NCBI GenBank assembly: GCA_023436145.1
Contig: JAEZKP010000043.1
Coordinates: forward strand, 38,336-102,335
DNA: 64,000 bases
Direction: 5' to 3'
DNA from: Fibrobacterota bacterium
GTDB taxonomy: Bacteria; Fibrobacterota; Chitinivibrionia; Chitinivibrionales; Chitinispirillaceae
Shown here: positions 1 through 8,456 of the stretch, piece by piece
Layout: each line of letters begins with the position of its first letter
How positions within the stretch are numbered: the first letter of the stretch is position 1
Notes under the pieces: model-generated
Database searches by the model: none
What the model saw: the letters and a program-made list of their open reading frames with translations, nothing else
Told to the model about the DNA's origin: nothing
Program-made: the position numbers and the translations under genes

Positions 1-1418
1 TCTGCTCCACTCTGGAGCAGATGTGATACTATAAAAATAGCATTTTCTCTCACTGCATAATGAAGTGGTGTATCTCCATTTTTATCTCTTACATTTGGAT
101 CTGCTCCATGTTGCAGAAGTAACTGTGTTTCTACTGTCAGGCCACGCCGCACAGCTTCATGGAGCGGCGTAGTAGAAGCCCCGGTTTCACATTTTGGTGA
201 AACACCTTCTGAGAGCATCTGCTGAAGTGTCTTGGTGTCCCCTATCTTCACCACCGAAATGAGGGGATTTTCCTTTACCTTTTTATCTGAATCTGAGGCG
301 GCAGCTGTTACTGTTTGAGAGTTGTTTTCTTGTTTACTTTTTTTAGGACTTTTCTGAGCCGGATCAGTGGCATTTTCCTTATTTATACTTGTTTCTCTCT
401 CCGGTGCAACTATCTCATTTATTAAAGTATCAGAAGTAGCCTGCGGTTCAGTAACCGTAGTGGACCTGGGCATCAGTAATATTATCAGAACCGAAATGGC
501 AATTACAGCTGTGGCAACAGTCGCCCATAAAATAGCCGGTTTGAATGCCGGTTTACATGAGATATTATCAGATGAACTGTATTGAGCCCCAAAGACGTGA
601 GGAAAGCTTCTGTTTAAGGCTTCAATGACTTCCGATGGAGTTTGAAAACGTTTATCTGGTTCCTTTTGCATCATTGTGGCAACCACATCAGAAAGCGGAC
701 CCGGAATAGAAGGAACATTGTCTTTTAGTACCGGGACCGGACGGTGCATGTGCTTTACTATTACATCCACGATTGAATTACCCGGAAATGGAGTCGAGCC
801 AGCCAGCATATGATACAGGGTACAGCCCAGCGCATAGATATCAGAGCGGCAATCGGCAGCAGTGGGATTTTCGGTTTGTTCCGGAGCTGCGTAATGAGGA
901 CTTCCCAGCATTATATTGGGCATAGTCAAGCGAATATCTCCATCGATTCTAGCAAGACCTAGATCGGCTAATTTAGCAGTACCGTTTTTATCGATAATAA
1001 TATTCTCCGGCTTGATATCCCGGTGAACTATCCCGTTTTTAAGGGCTAGTTGAAGAGCAGAAAGGACCTGCATGGTGATTCTTACTGCCTCCTGTGGTTC
1101 AATTTTGCCTTTTTCAGAGATGATGGTTTGAAGAGTCTTTCCATCGATAAAGTCCATCACTATAAAATGGATTCCATTCTCACAACCTACATTTGTCACA
1201 CCAATGATGTTGGGATGACGGAGTTTTGCAGCGATCCTGGCTTCTCTGAGAAATCGTTCCTTGGCATCAGGTACATCAGAGAGCGGTTTAAGCACTTTGA
1301 CTGCAACGACTATATCAAGGGCAAGATGATGAGCTTTATATACTGTCCCCATCCCTCCATGCCCTATTTTTTCCAGAATTTTACATCCACCAATCGTTGT
1401 TCCAATAAGCTCTTCCAT
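1..1418 (-). CDS. Ser/Thr protein kinase with C-terminal ankyrin repeats (partial)
   Basis: Hanks-type (PknB/Stk-like) kinase read on the minus strand from the ATG at 1418, which follows a strong GGAGG site. The C-terminus runs off the window edge. In order: glycine-rich loop GHGGMG (residues 19-24), ATP-binding Lys41 in VAVKV, catalytic loop HRDIKPEN (132-139), a DLG in place of DFG (152-154), an APE-like motif, then a single membrane helix near residues 293-315. A Ser/Thr/Lys-rich linker follows, and from about residue 375 ankyrin repeats with TPLHEAV and GADPNVRDKNG signatures. The expected topology is a cytoplasmic kinase with ankyrin repeats on the far side of the membrane. It probably phosphorylates Ser/Thr in response to an envelope ligand; the substrate is unknown. 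The family call is secure. Confidence 0.92.
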   Translation of the reverse strand, partial: MEELIGTTIGGCKILEKIGHGGMGTVYKAHHLALDIVVAVKVLKPLSDVPDAKERFLREARIAAKLRHPNIIGVTNVGCENGIHFIVMDFIDGKTLQTIISEKGKIEPQEAVRITMQVLSALQLALKNGIVHRDIKPENIIIDKNGTAKLADLGLARIDGDIRLTMPNIMLGSPHYAAPEQTENPTAADCRSDIYALGCTLYHMLAGSTPFPGNSIVDVIVKHMHRPVPVLKDNVPSIPGPLSDVVATMMQKEPDKRFQTPSEVIEALNRSFPHVFGAQYSSSDNISCKPAFKPAILWATVATAVIAISVLIILLMPRSTTVTEPQATSDTLINEIVAPERETSINKENATDPAQKSPKKSKQENNSQTVTAAASDSDKKVKENPLISVVKIGDTKTLQQMLSEGVSPKCETGASTTPLHEAVRRGLTVETQLLLQHGADPNVRDKNGDTPLHYAVRENAIFIVSHLLQSGA

Positions 1419-1612
1419 GCAACTCCTCCAGACAGTCTTTGACTGATTAACCGGTAGACTGACTTATCCACCAGATCCCGGCGCATGAGTCAGCCAATAA
1501 ATATACACATTGTGCACCTTTTATTTTTATAGCAATCTTAAAAAAGGGTGAAGTTTTATGGTAAAGGAATGGAATTTGAGGTAGATCAGAAGCTCTTTAT
1601 TTGACTTGCAGC

Positions 1613-1975
1613 TCAGATTTGCAGTAATCGTCTGATTTTCTGAATAATCTGGTTGGTATCACCTTTAACTATAAAATCATCGGCCCCAGCCTCCATTGCC
1701 ACAGAATAATAGGCCTCGGGATCATGTCCGGTGGCAATCAGGATTTTCATGTCAGGATATTTTTCGTGGGTTTCTTTTGCAAACTCAATTCCACTTTTCC
1801 CGGGAAGAGTTATATCGATTATAGCAAGATCGGGCTTCTCTTTTTGAAATGCTATCTCAGCATCTTCTGCATCGATGCTCTGAGAGATGATTTGAGTTTG
1901 CGGGATTCGTCTGATAATAATTTTATAAAGGAGCTGCATGTCCTCATGATCTTCCACTACAGCAATTTTCTTCAT
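1613..1975 (-). CDS. CheY-like single-domain response regulator
   Basis: A 120-residue stand-alone receiver domain with no output domain. The acidic pocket Glu8/Asp9, phospho-acceptor Asp54 (in AIIDITLPG), Thr82 and Lys104 (in FIVKG) are all present, so it should be phosphorylated by a partner histidine kinase. No histidine kinase lies nearby. The upstream neighbour in the same orientation is the flippase, and the downstream one is the Ser/Thr kinase, 194 bases beyond the stop. It probably acts by protein-protein interaction, as CheY or Spo0F do. An AGGG ribosome-binding site precedes the ATG. Confidence 0.88.
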   Translation of the reverse strand: MKKIAVVEDHEDMQLLYKIIIRRIPQTQIISQSIDAEDAEIAFQKEKPDLAIIDITLPGKSGIEFAKETHEKYPDMKILIATGHDPEAYYSVAMEAGADDFIVKGDTNQIIQKIRRLLQI

Positions 1976-2184
1976 AGAACTACCCTGCCTATTGCCTTCA
2001 AAAATAACGATATCCGTTATCTTTTTGAAAATTTTTTAATCCTCCATACAGGTACAACTCGGCAATATGCATACCAGATACAGAAAAGCATTTTTCAATA
2101 TTGAGAATTAACACGTTTAATCACAGATTCCCCGGATAAAATACCGGTAAACCAACAATGCTCCATTTACCACCCGGCGGTAGC

Positions 2185-3678
2185 CTACCGGATCAATATC
2201 AAAACCCTGCGCCTCAGCTCCTCCAGCATATCAGTAAAAGGTTTCAATAAAGATCCAGAAAAAAATCGGAAAAAAATCACATAAACAGTTCCACCAATTA
2301 AAGCTGAAACCAAGAGTACTGAAGTATTTCGGAATAACGATGTTCCGGGGGTAAAGTTCTGAACGATGAATATGGGAATGACCATAAAAAAACTGCCTGC
2401 AAATGCAGGGTATATTGATTTTATGTACACCATTTTCCGAATTCCGGTTATTCTGTAATTAACTTGCAGAAATAAAGGGAAAACCACCGCCGCCCTGATA
2501 AACATAGCCACAGCAATACCTTCAACACCCCATTTAACAGCGGAGAATATTGCCACAATGGTGGTTAGTAGCATGCCAACACTCCAGAATATTGAAGGCA
2601 ATATCCTTTTATTAGATATCCAGATCGTGCCTGGGAAAACCGAAATCGCATAGAATACACCCATCAGCGATAACCATCTCATCAAATCCGCAGACTCCAG
2701 CCATATTGAATTTTTTTTGAAAAAGCAAATTGTATGAATAATCTCCTCAGATAGAAGACTCATAGAGATCAAAAGTGGAATCACCAGGGCGGAAGTGATA
2801 TATGTCATTTGGGAGAATCCGTTTTCTGTCCTGGACTTATCATTTTGTAAGCGGGAAAAAACAGAAACGGTAATATTCCCTAAAACTGCACTTATTACCA
2901 CCTGGGGCAGAATCGAAATATCATAGGAAAAGCTGAACAATCCCAGCAGTTTTTCATCCAATAATTTACCTATAATAAAAAAGGGTGCGCTGAATCTCAG
3001 GTAATCTACAATGCGTAAAAATACCAGACCAAATCCCACTGTAAGGATCCTGCCAGAGTGAAATAGTGCACTGAGCTGAATACCAGGAATTCTGCTTGTA
3101 GAGACAAGGAGCACTAATGTTATAACCTCCTGAATCAGAGCTCCGGAAATTAATGACCATGTGCCATAACCCTTAAATGCCAGAAAAATCATCACTGTAG
3201 AGGAGACTAAAGCAGAAGAGGACTCTATGGATGCCAGAGTTCCAAAACGCATCTGTTTCTGAAGAAGTGCTTTGGGAACCGAACTGGTTGAAGAGATGGG
3301 GACGATAATCGATCCGATAACCAGAAATTCTGTCAATTCAGGAATGTTAAAAAATTTAGCTGCAAGAGGGGCTGCACCGAATATGATTATATACAGTAAA
3401 ATTCCCCATATGATACTTGCCGTAAAGCAACCAGCGATTTCCTCTTTTCTGATATCCTGTTTCTGAACAATAGCGGTGGTCAGCCCCATTTCATTAATAA
3501 GACTTGCCATTCCAATAAGCAGTGTCACATAACGCATGATTCCAAAATCAGAAGGCACTAACAAATTAATTAATAAAATCTGCGTCCCATATTGAAGCGA
3601 GTAGCGTACGGCTTTTCCCAAAAAGACATATAAGCCGGAGCGGCTGACCTGAGATCGGATCGATTTATTCTGATACAT
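2185..3678 (-). CDS. Polysaccharide/lipid-linked oligosaccharide flippase (Wzx-like)
   Basis: A 497-residue integral membrane protein with about 12-14 hydrophobic segments. It begins with the pattern typical of the MOP-superfamily polysaccharide exporter branch (SRSGLYVFLGKAVRYSLQY, then LLVPSDFGIMRYV and GLTTAIVQK). Members flip undecaprenyl-linked or similar saccharide units across the inner membrane for O-antigen, capsule or exopolysaccharide assembly. No glycosyltransferase cluster surrounds it here, although a GT2 enzyme sits near 17 kb and a sugar-phosphate transferase near 53 kb. Length is normal for the family. The substrate cannot be inferred. Confidence 0.85.
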   Translation of the reverse strand: MYQNKSIRSQVSRSGLYVFLGKAVRYSLQYGTQILLINLLVPSDFGIMRYVTLLIGMASLINEMGLTTAIVQKQDIRKEEIAGCFTASIIWGILLYIIIFGAAPLAAKFFNIPELTEFLVIGSIIVPISSTSSVPKALLQKQMRFGTLASIESSSALVSSTVMIFLAFKGYGTWSLISGALIQEVITLVLLVSTSRIPGIQLSALFHSGRILTVGFGLVFLRIVDYLRFSAPFFIIGKLLDEKLLGLFSFSYDISILPQVVISAVLGNITVSVFSRLQNDKSRTENGFSQMTYITSALVIPLLISMSLLSEEIIHTICFFKKNSIWLESADLMRWLSLMGVFYAISVFPGTIWISNKRILPSIFWSVGMLLTTIVAIFSAVKWGVEGIAVAMFIRAAVVFPLFLQVNYRITGIRKMVYIKSIYPAFAGSFFMVIPIFIVQNFTPGTSLFRNTSVLLVSALIGGTVYVIFFRFFSGSLLKPFTDMLEELRRRVLILIR

Positions 3679-4236
3679 TATTTCTGAATTCCATTTTTAT
3701 TGACAAACCAACAAACACTGAAAGTCCGGAAAATTTTACTTTTCATACAGTGGTTTGAAATATCTGTCAATAACAACCAGCTTTAGCAAAAAGAGTGTTA
3801 TAAATACGTTATTAGCCTAAGAGCTTGCACTGAGCGGGCAAAATGAATTTGAAAAAAAACCAATTCCTTTATCATAAACCCATATTTCTTTTAAAAACTA
3901 CCCTCTTTTGCAGGGACTCCGGAAAACATAAACGATCTCTACGCTCCCTGTTTTTAAATCTGAAGTTGCTCATTAAATAGTTTAATTTTCCACGACTACT
4001 GTTAAATATACATCTTTGAAATTTTCAGAAAAGACTCCGGCTAAAAGACTTCTGTTTTAGATCTATCCTTGAAAGAGAAGCGAAACAGGGATGCATTGAA
4101 CCGGTAAAGTCGAAAAGAAAAAAGGAATATGGATAGACAAAGGCCCAAACCATCCACAGTAAGTCTTAAAAAAGGGAGTTCTCGGCCCTCTGATGACCTG
4201 AAATCGATATATAATCTTACTTCCATGATACACGAC
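3679..4236. other. Intergenic region, no convincing gene
   Basis: AT-rich stretch between two minus-strand genes. It includes the upstream region of the flippase, with long A and T runs. A 61-codon reading frame on the minus strand (4041-4226) has no family resemblance and a low-complexity Phe/Leu/Arg-rich composition, so I do not call it. No clear terminator or operator was found. Confidence 0.5.
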
Positions 4237-4935
4237 TCACAACCCTCTCATCCTCAACTGATCCATTTTTTCCATTATTGTCTTTTCCAGAGCCAGTGAG
4301 GAAACAGAGAGTGTGTAATCAAAGCGCTTATCCGCAGCCGAAATATTTATCGAAAAGATTACTTTAGTTTTGGGAAAATCCCATCTGGCATAGGCAGCAG
4401 TGTTAATTTTGAGGAAATAATCGTAAGGGTGATATCTCAGATTCCACCTTTCCTTTCTGATATAGGAGTCCAGTTTAATGAATATGGCTCTGGGATCCAG
4501 CCCTTTAAAAACCGGTTCTTTCATTCCGTATTTTTTGTTTAACAAGTCATAAATATCATGAACAAACACCAGTGTACGACTCCTGATATTCAGGTAATAA
4601 TCATTGACGCTTCGAAACACATTATAGTTGAAGTCATAAGTTTTTAAATCTTCAAAATCAAATATCACAGTTGACTGGAAAAACTTATCCTCACAGAAAT
4701 AATATTTAACAGTCGCTTTTTTTCCGGCTATTTCTGTATTAGATCTGTAAACGGTAACTTTCAGATCTTCTGGGAAATTTCCGGCAGCAGGGTCACTTTG
4801 CCACTGCTTAGGATTAATAATTGCTTTTACCTGATCCTGTGAAGACCCCCAGGGTGCGTTATTAAACCCCCCCGGATCATCTGCACCGAGAACTAAAAGC
4901 GGGCAAAAGAGTATAAATAGCAGACGTATTTTCAT
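4237..4935 (-). CDS. Exported protein of unknown function
   Basis: A 232-residue protein with a clear N-terminal signal peptide (MKIRLLFILFCPLLVLGA, cleavage probably after GA at 17-18). The mature part starts with FNNAPWGSSQDQVK, a pattern seen in periplasmic or extracytoplasmic proteins of unknown role that carry a conserved N-terminal 'F....WG.S..qVk' element. The rest is rich in aromatic and charged residues typical of a small beta-rich fold. Its ATG lies one base after the stop of the upstream gene (TAAAATG), so the two are almost certainly translationally coupled and may act together. No enzymatic motif is visible. Confidence 0.7.
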   Translation of the reverse strand: MKIRLLFILFCPLLVLGADDPGGFNNAPWGSSQDQVKAIINPKQWQSDPAAGNFPEDLKVTVYRSNTEIAGKKATVKYYFCEDKFFQSTVIFDFEDLKTYDFNYNVFRSVNDYYLNIRSRTLVFVHDIYDLLNKKYGMKEPVFKGLDPRAIFIKLDSYIRKERWNLRYHPYDYFLKINTAAYARWDFPKTKVIFSINISAADKRFDYTLSVSSLALEKTIMEKMDQLRMRGL

Positions 4936-4936
4936 T

Positions 4937-5473
4937 TTATTGAATCACTCCCTGAATTGTTCCATCCTTAATTTCCAGAATTTCCCCATAAGTTCCAGCT
5001 TCCGGCAGACTTCGTATATAAATATTTTCGAGCAGAATCTGCTCTGAGGAAAATATATCTGCCGTTTGCAACTGCATTTTCACAACAGAATGTGTGAAAA
5101 GCGTATCGGCGGGGGACACTGTGTAAGAAGTGTTTTTTCCATGATAACGGGCCATATGAAACAACACTCTGGCATTTCCGATAAGCTGGCCGTCTCCAGG
5201 AAATATGTCCATCCTGATAAGGTCTCCATCCCTGATATTTTCTACTTCCTGGAAATTTTCAGAATAAAAATACATCCTCAAAGTATCCCCGGATAATTTG
5301 CACTGATTTTTCCAGCTGCAGTTACCAATTAACCGCTGATAATCACCATTTATATACGCGCTGAAGACCACCACCGGATCACAATTGACAAGAGAATCCA
5401 TCTGAGTACATTGCAGATTAAAAAACAGCAATCCGGTAGAGATAAAGATTTGAGATAGAGGGAACTTATTCAT
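4937..5473 (-). CDS. Exported protein of unknown function, probable lipoprotein
   Basis: A 178-residue protein with a hydrophobic N-terminal segment ending in NLQC at residue 22. This resembles a lipoprotein signal but lacks the canonical Leu-Ala/Ser-Gly/Ala spacing, so membrane anchoring is uncertain. The mature region is beta-rich and has five further cysteines or so, including CDP, NCSW and QCK, that could form disulfides. It is the first gene of a two-gene minus-strand unit with the exported protein at 4237-4935. An AAGG site precedes the ATG, and a perfect 15-bp palindrome lies 35 bases upstream (5508-5522). I do not recognise a family. Confidence 0.65.
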   Translation of the reverse strand: MNKFPLSQIFISTGLLFFNLQCTQMDSLVNCDPVVVFSAYINGDYQRLIGNCSWKNQCKLSGDTLRMYFYSENFQEVENIRDGDLIRMDIFPGDGQLIGNARVLFHMARYHGKNTSYTVSPADTLFTHSVVKMQLQTADIFSSEQILLENIYIRSLPEAGTYGEILEIKDGTIQGVIQ

Positions 5474-5507
5474 GAGCCTTTTTTATCTTAGTCGTTTAGT
5501 CCCGGAA

Positions 5508-5522
5508 AAGATGTCACATCTT
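5508..5522. promoter_or_regulatory. Perfect 7-1-7 palindrome upstream of exported-protein pair
   Basis: AAGATGTCACATCTT is a perfect inverted repeat around a central C. It lies 35 bases upstream of the start codon of the minus-strand gene at 5473. Its position and dyad symmetry suit an operator, or a small 5' hairpin in the transcript. No regulator can be assigned. Confidence 0.35.
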
Positions 5523-5754
5523 CTACAAAAGAAACCTGATTCTGATTTTAGCATATTTAAAGAAGTAAATGTATAAAAAATCAGTATCTTTATATTTTTT
5601 CGGGAGATAAGCTGACACTAGCTACACTATTTTGGGAGAAGTCAGCAGAAAGGACTTGATACTTGTGTGCACGTCTCCTATTTTGAACAGACGAATGTGG
5701 ACTTTGGGCAAATTCTCTCAGGGCTGAAATACCATATAACAAAAGAGGTTACCT

Positions 5755-6231
5755 ATGGGTTTATCCAGAGATGAAATTTTAGATCTGGCATCCCGTTACA
5801 TTTCTCCTGATGAAGCGACAGATTTCCCCTTTGAAGGGGACGTTTTTTGTTTGCTTAGCCGGCAGATTTCTCAATCCCCTCCTGCATCTGATGAAGAAGG
5901 TTGGGCATTCAGCGGTTACGGACTTTGTATCGGTTATACTATTGATGAAGAAGCCAAGCCCCGGGGAAAATGGCTATGGTTGCATTTTGCCAGCCTTACA
6001 GCTTTTCCTCCTGTACCACAGGTATTAAGGCTTCAACCACCTCATATTGTGAAAGGTTGTTTTCAGAATGCTGAAAGGACTCATGATTTCAGAATAATCA
6101 AAATAAGTACAGGAAATGTACTTGATGTTCTGGAAAAAAAGCTGGAAACTCCTAAAAATGAAGCTACGTCGCAGGAGGAAATGCCAGATAAGAAGATTGT
6201 GAAATTTCGCAGGAAAGATATGGCCAGATAA
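5755..6231 (+). CDS. Conserved hypothetical protein
   Basis: A 158-residue cytoplasmic protein without signal or membrane segments, preceded by an AGAGG site. The N-terminal part (about 1-110) is a compact domain with several Trp and aromatic residues (WAFSGYGLCIGY, GKWLWLHFASLTAFPP). The last 30 residues are basic and probably disordered, ending in KFRRKDMAR. It converges on the fur-feoA fusion gene with only 14 bases between the two stop codons. I do not recognise the family. The coding call rests on the ribosome-binding site, length and protein-like composition. Confidence 0.6.
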   Translation: MGLSRDEILDLASRYISPDEATDFPFEGDVFCLLSRQISQSPPASDEEGWAFSGYGLCIGYTIDEEAKPRGKWLWLHFASLTAFPPVPQVLRLQPPHIVKGCFQNAERTHDFRIIKISTGNVLDVLEKKLETPKNEATSQEEMPDKKIVKFRRKDMAR

Positions 6232-6245
6232 ATTATTCTGGCAGC

Positions 6246-7037
6246 TTATTCGATAAGAGCAACTTTGATATCCTGACTCATTCCTCGTCCCAAAGCAACA
6301 CGTGAGTTATTAATTAGAAGCACGGTACGCCCACCATGGTTAGTAATCACTGTACCTTCAACACCGGGAAGTAAACCCATATCCATAAGTCTCTGACGCA
6401 TTTTACAGCCCTGAAAGAACTGCTCGCTATCGGATATCTCAGTAATTCGGAATTTGCCTCCGGATTCCACCTTTGAAAGAGACATGCTTTCAGATGTGCC
6501 GTAACATTTATTGCACAAACCATGGATCTGCATTTTATGATCAAATGCATGAAATCCATGAATTCTTGCTTCCTTTAGCTGCAAATCCTCAATTTCCGGA
6601 GAATAGAACTCGATTATTTTGCCACATTTAAGACAGTAAAAATGATCATGGTGCTCACCAATATGCAGATGCTCATAACGCACCATATTATCACCAAATA
6701 CCCGTTCCATGGCAAACCCATACTCAACCAGCAAAGAGAATGCATCCCTAATCGCAGAATCTGAGATATTCATTTTGTGCAGTTGAACAAACCTGCGAAT
6801 ATCCTCGAGTGCCAGATGATTGTCGGTTGAGAAGAAAAATCCGATCAGCATCCGTAAATCATCATCAACTGTGATTCCGTTATTTTTAAGGAATTCAAGA
6901 CATTCGGTGAGTATCTGCTTATGCTTTCGGGTGTTGCTGCTACCCTTACTGATTGATTTTGTTTCAGTGTTGCAACATTTCCGGGATGATCTGTCCGGGT
7001 GAAAATGTCTTAAAAATTCTCTGAAATGTGTTCTCAT
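6246..7037 (-). CDS. Fur-family regulator fused to a FeoA domain
   Basis: A 263-residue two-domain protein. Residues 1-36 are a basic, Ser-rich extension. Residues about 37-180 form a Fur-type winged helix and metal-binding dimerisation domain, with the Fur signature HHDHFYCLKCGKIIEF (129-144) and both CxxC pairs (Cys135/138 and Cys175/178). Residues about 188-263 form a FeoA-type SH3-like barrel (MRQRLMDMGLLPG at 213-225, then VEGTVI). Fur represses iron-uptake genes when loaded with Fe(II) and FeoA assists the FeoB iron transporter, so the fusion suggests an iron-responsive repressor with an extra SH3-like regulatory module, analogous to DtxR/IdeR. No feoB lies nearby. It may regulate itself: a Fur-like dyad overlaps its probable promoter (7069-7105). 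Confidence 0.88.
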   Translation of the reverse strand: MRTHFREFLRHFHPDRSSRKCCNTETKSISKGSSNTRKHKQILTECLEFLKNNGITVDDDLRMLIGFFFSTDNHLALEDIRRFVQLHKMNISDSAIRDAFSLLVEYGFAMERVFGDNMVRYEHLHIGEHHDHFYCLKCGKIIEFYSPEIEDLQLKEARIHGFHAFDHKMQIHGLCNKCYGTSESMSLSKVESGGKFRITEISDSEQFFQGCKMRQRLMDMGLLPGVEGTVITNHGGRTVLLINNSRVALGRGMSQDIKVALIE

Positions 7038-7068
7038 TTTTTACATCCTGGGCCAAACAGAGCAACAG

Positions 7069-7105
7069 AATATATTTCTCTTTCAGATGATAATGCAAGC
7101 ATCAT
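7069..7105 (-). promoter_or_regulatory. Probable promoter with Fur-like dyad for fur-feoA
   Basis: On the minus strand a TTGCAT (7093-7098) and a TATATT (7069-7074) are spaced by 18 bases, a plausible sigma-70-type promoter about 30-60 bases upstream of the start codon. The 19-base interrupted dyad ATGATAATGCAAGCATCAT (7087-7105) covers the -35 element. Its left half holds TGATAAT, identical to one half of the Fur-box consensus; the right half is degenerate. This suggests autoregulation but is inference. Confidence 0.4.
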
Positions 7106-7337
7106 AGTGTTACGGCGATGTACAATGTTATATTAGTCCTGAAGTGAATATTTTTTCTCTGCTAAGGGAAAACAGAAACAAATTAAAGCGAACAGTTCTA
7201 ATGGAGCATCCCGTATCGCCTTCTGCATATCCGGTCCACAGCATATTAACCATATAAGCTTTCAGATCGGTTACTTCAAAGGTGAACAGAACTGTGTGCC
7301 TGCTGATCAGGTTTAATAAAGATATGAGAGATAATTC

Positions 7338-8456
7338 TTGAAAAAATTTTTTTTGTTTATTTTAACACTCACCACTATCATCGCAGCTGAATCGGACAGG
7401 ATAACTCTGGTTCAGAATCGTTTCTACGGCGCATCAACCAAATCACTGGCTGATGCTGGAATAGCATTCCCTTCGGAAGTATTTTCCGGGCTTCTAAACC
7501 CCGCACTTACCTTCTCTCATCATAAGACTGTGCCACAATCACATGGGACCATGGCAATTGGTTATGGAAGGGACAGCATCTTTAACAGACATATGCTGCC
7601 TGCAGGGTTCAGCTACTCAAATGATGAAGGATCAATAGGATTGTTTTATCGATACATGAAGGGTAAAAAAGAGATTCTTCAGCATGAGATGACCATAAAT
7701 ATTGCAAGTCAGATTTTCGCCAAGTCCGATGTTCAGGGAGCAGTTGATTTTGGTATGAATCTCCGTTTTGAGAAAATGGTATGGGAGAACAGACCTTCCA
7801 GAGCAGAATATTTTCTGGCGGATGATTCGGGTAGTTTTACTACTGTGTTTTCTTCTGATACTTATCATTTATTAAATGACTATTCAATCAGAGATAAGCG
7901 TGCTTTACTGGATATCGGTTTTTATCAACCGCATGTTATTGATGGTGTCGATTTTGGACTTGTCATTAGAAATCTGGTGGGATACGTATGGACTTATGGA
8001 AATCCAGATACTGTTTTTTATGACACATTGACGGATTCACAAGGTGCCGATTCTGCGATAGTAAAAACTTATTCTTTTACTGGCAATAAGAAAGCAGATC
8101 GTGGATGGACAAAGGGTATTGATCGTACACTGACTATCGGGTTAGCTTACCATGCTGCAATGAGCAGCAATAGAATACTGTTGAATTTCCCGGTTGATCT
8201 TGAGATCCGTGGTCTTTTCAACCGGCACTTAAAAAACCACTACATATTCAGAGGTGGAGTGGAAGCGGATATCGCCGGATATGTGATGCTGCGATTTGGT
8301 TATGCACGTGCTCCTGGCAGACTCCGCTCCAGCTGGGAAGAGATCAGAAACATCAATGTGTTTACTGGCGGAGCCGGCCTGAAATTTTCTTCTCTGTCAT
8401 TTGATTTTTATATGTCTGAGCGCACATTCGGTGTTAGTGGATCGTTTAATTATTAG
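7338..8456 (+). CDS. Predicted outer-membrane beta-barrel protein
   Basis: A 372-residue exported protein with a signal peptide (MKKFFLFILTLTTIIAAES). The mature chain has alternating hydrophobic and aromatic strands ending in an aromatic-terminated strand (FDFYMSERTFGVSGSFNY), the pattern of an outer-membrane barrel. The early segment (FYGASTKSLADAGIAFPS ... GLLNPAL) resembles PorV/FadL-like or UPF0164-type proteins, in which a 'GA..aa.aD..a...NPA' element opens the barrel. The function may be hydrophobic-compound transport or a role in secretion. The start used here is TTG at 7338 and is not backed by a strong ribosome-binding site. A terminator-like hairpin lies 310 bases downstream. Confidence 0.6.
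   Translation: MKKFFLFILTLTTIIAAESDRITLVQNRFYGASTKSLADAGIAFPSEVFSGLLNPALTFSHHKTVPQSHGTMAIGYGRDSIFNRHMLPAGFSYSNDEGSIGLFYRYMKGKKEILQHEMTINIASQIFAKSDVQGAVDFGMNLRFEKMVWENRPSRAEYFLADDSGSFTTVFSSDTYHLLNDYSIRDKRALLDIGFYQPHVIDGVDFGLVIRNLVGYVWTYGNPDTVFYDTLTDSQGADSAIVKTYSFTGNKKADRGWTKGIDRTLTIGLAYHAAMSSNRILLNFPVDLEIRGLFNRHLKNHYIFRGGVEADIAGYVMLRFGYARAPGRLRSSWEEIRNINVFTGGAGLKFSSLSFDFYMSERTFGVSGSFNY

Noticed and set aside
4041..4226. 61-codon minus-strand frame downstream of the exported-protein pair
   Set aside because: Low-complexity composition and no family resemblance; AT-rich region with no clear ribosome-binding site.
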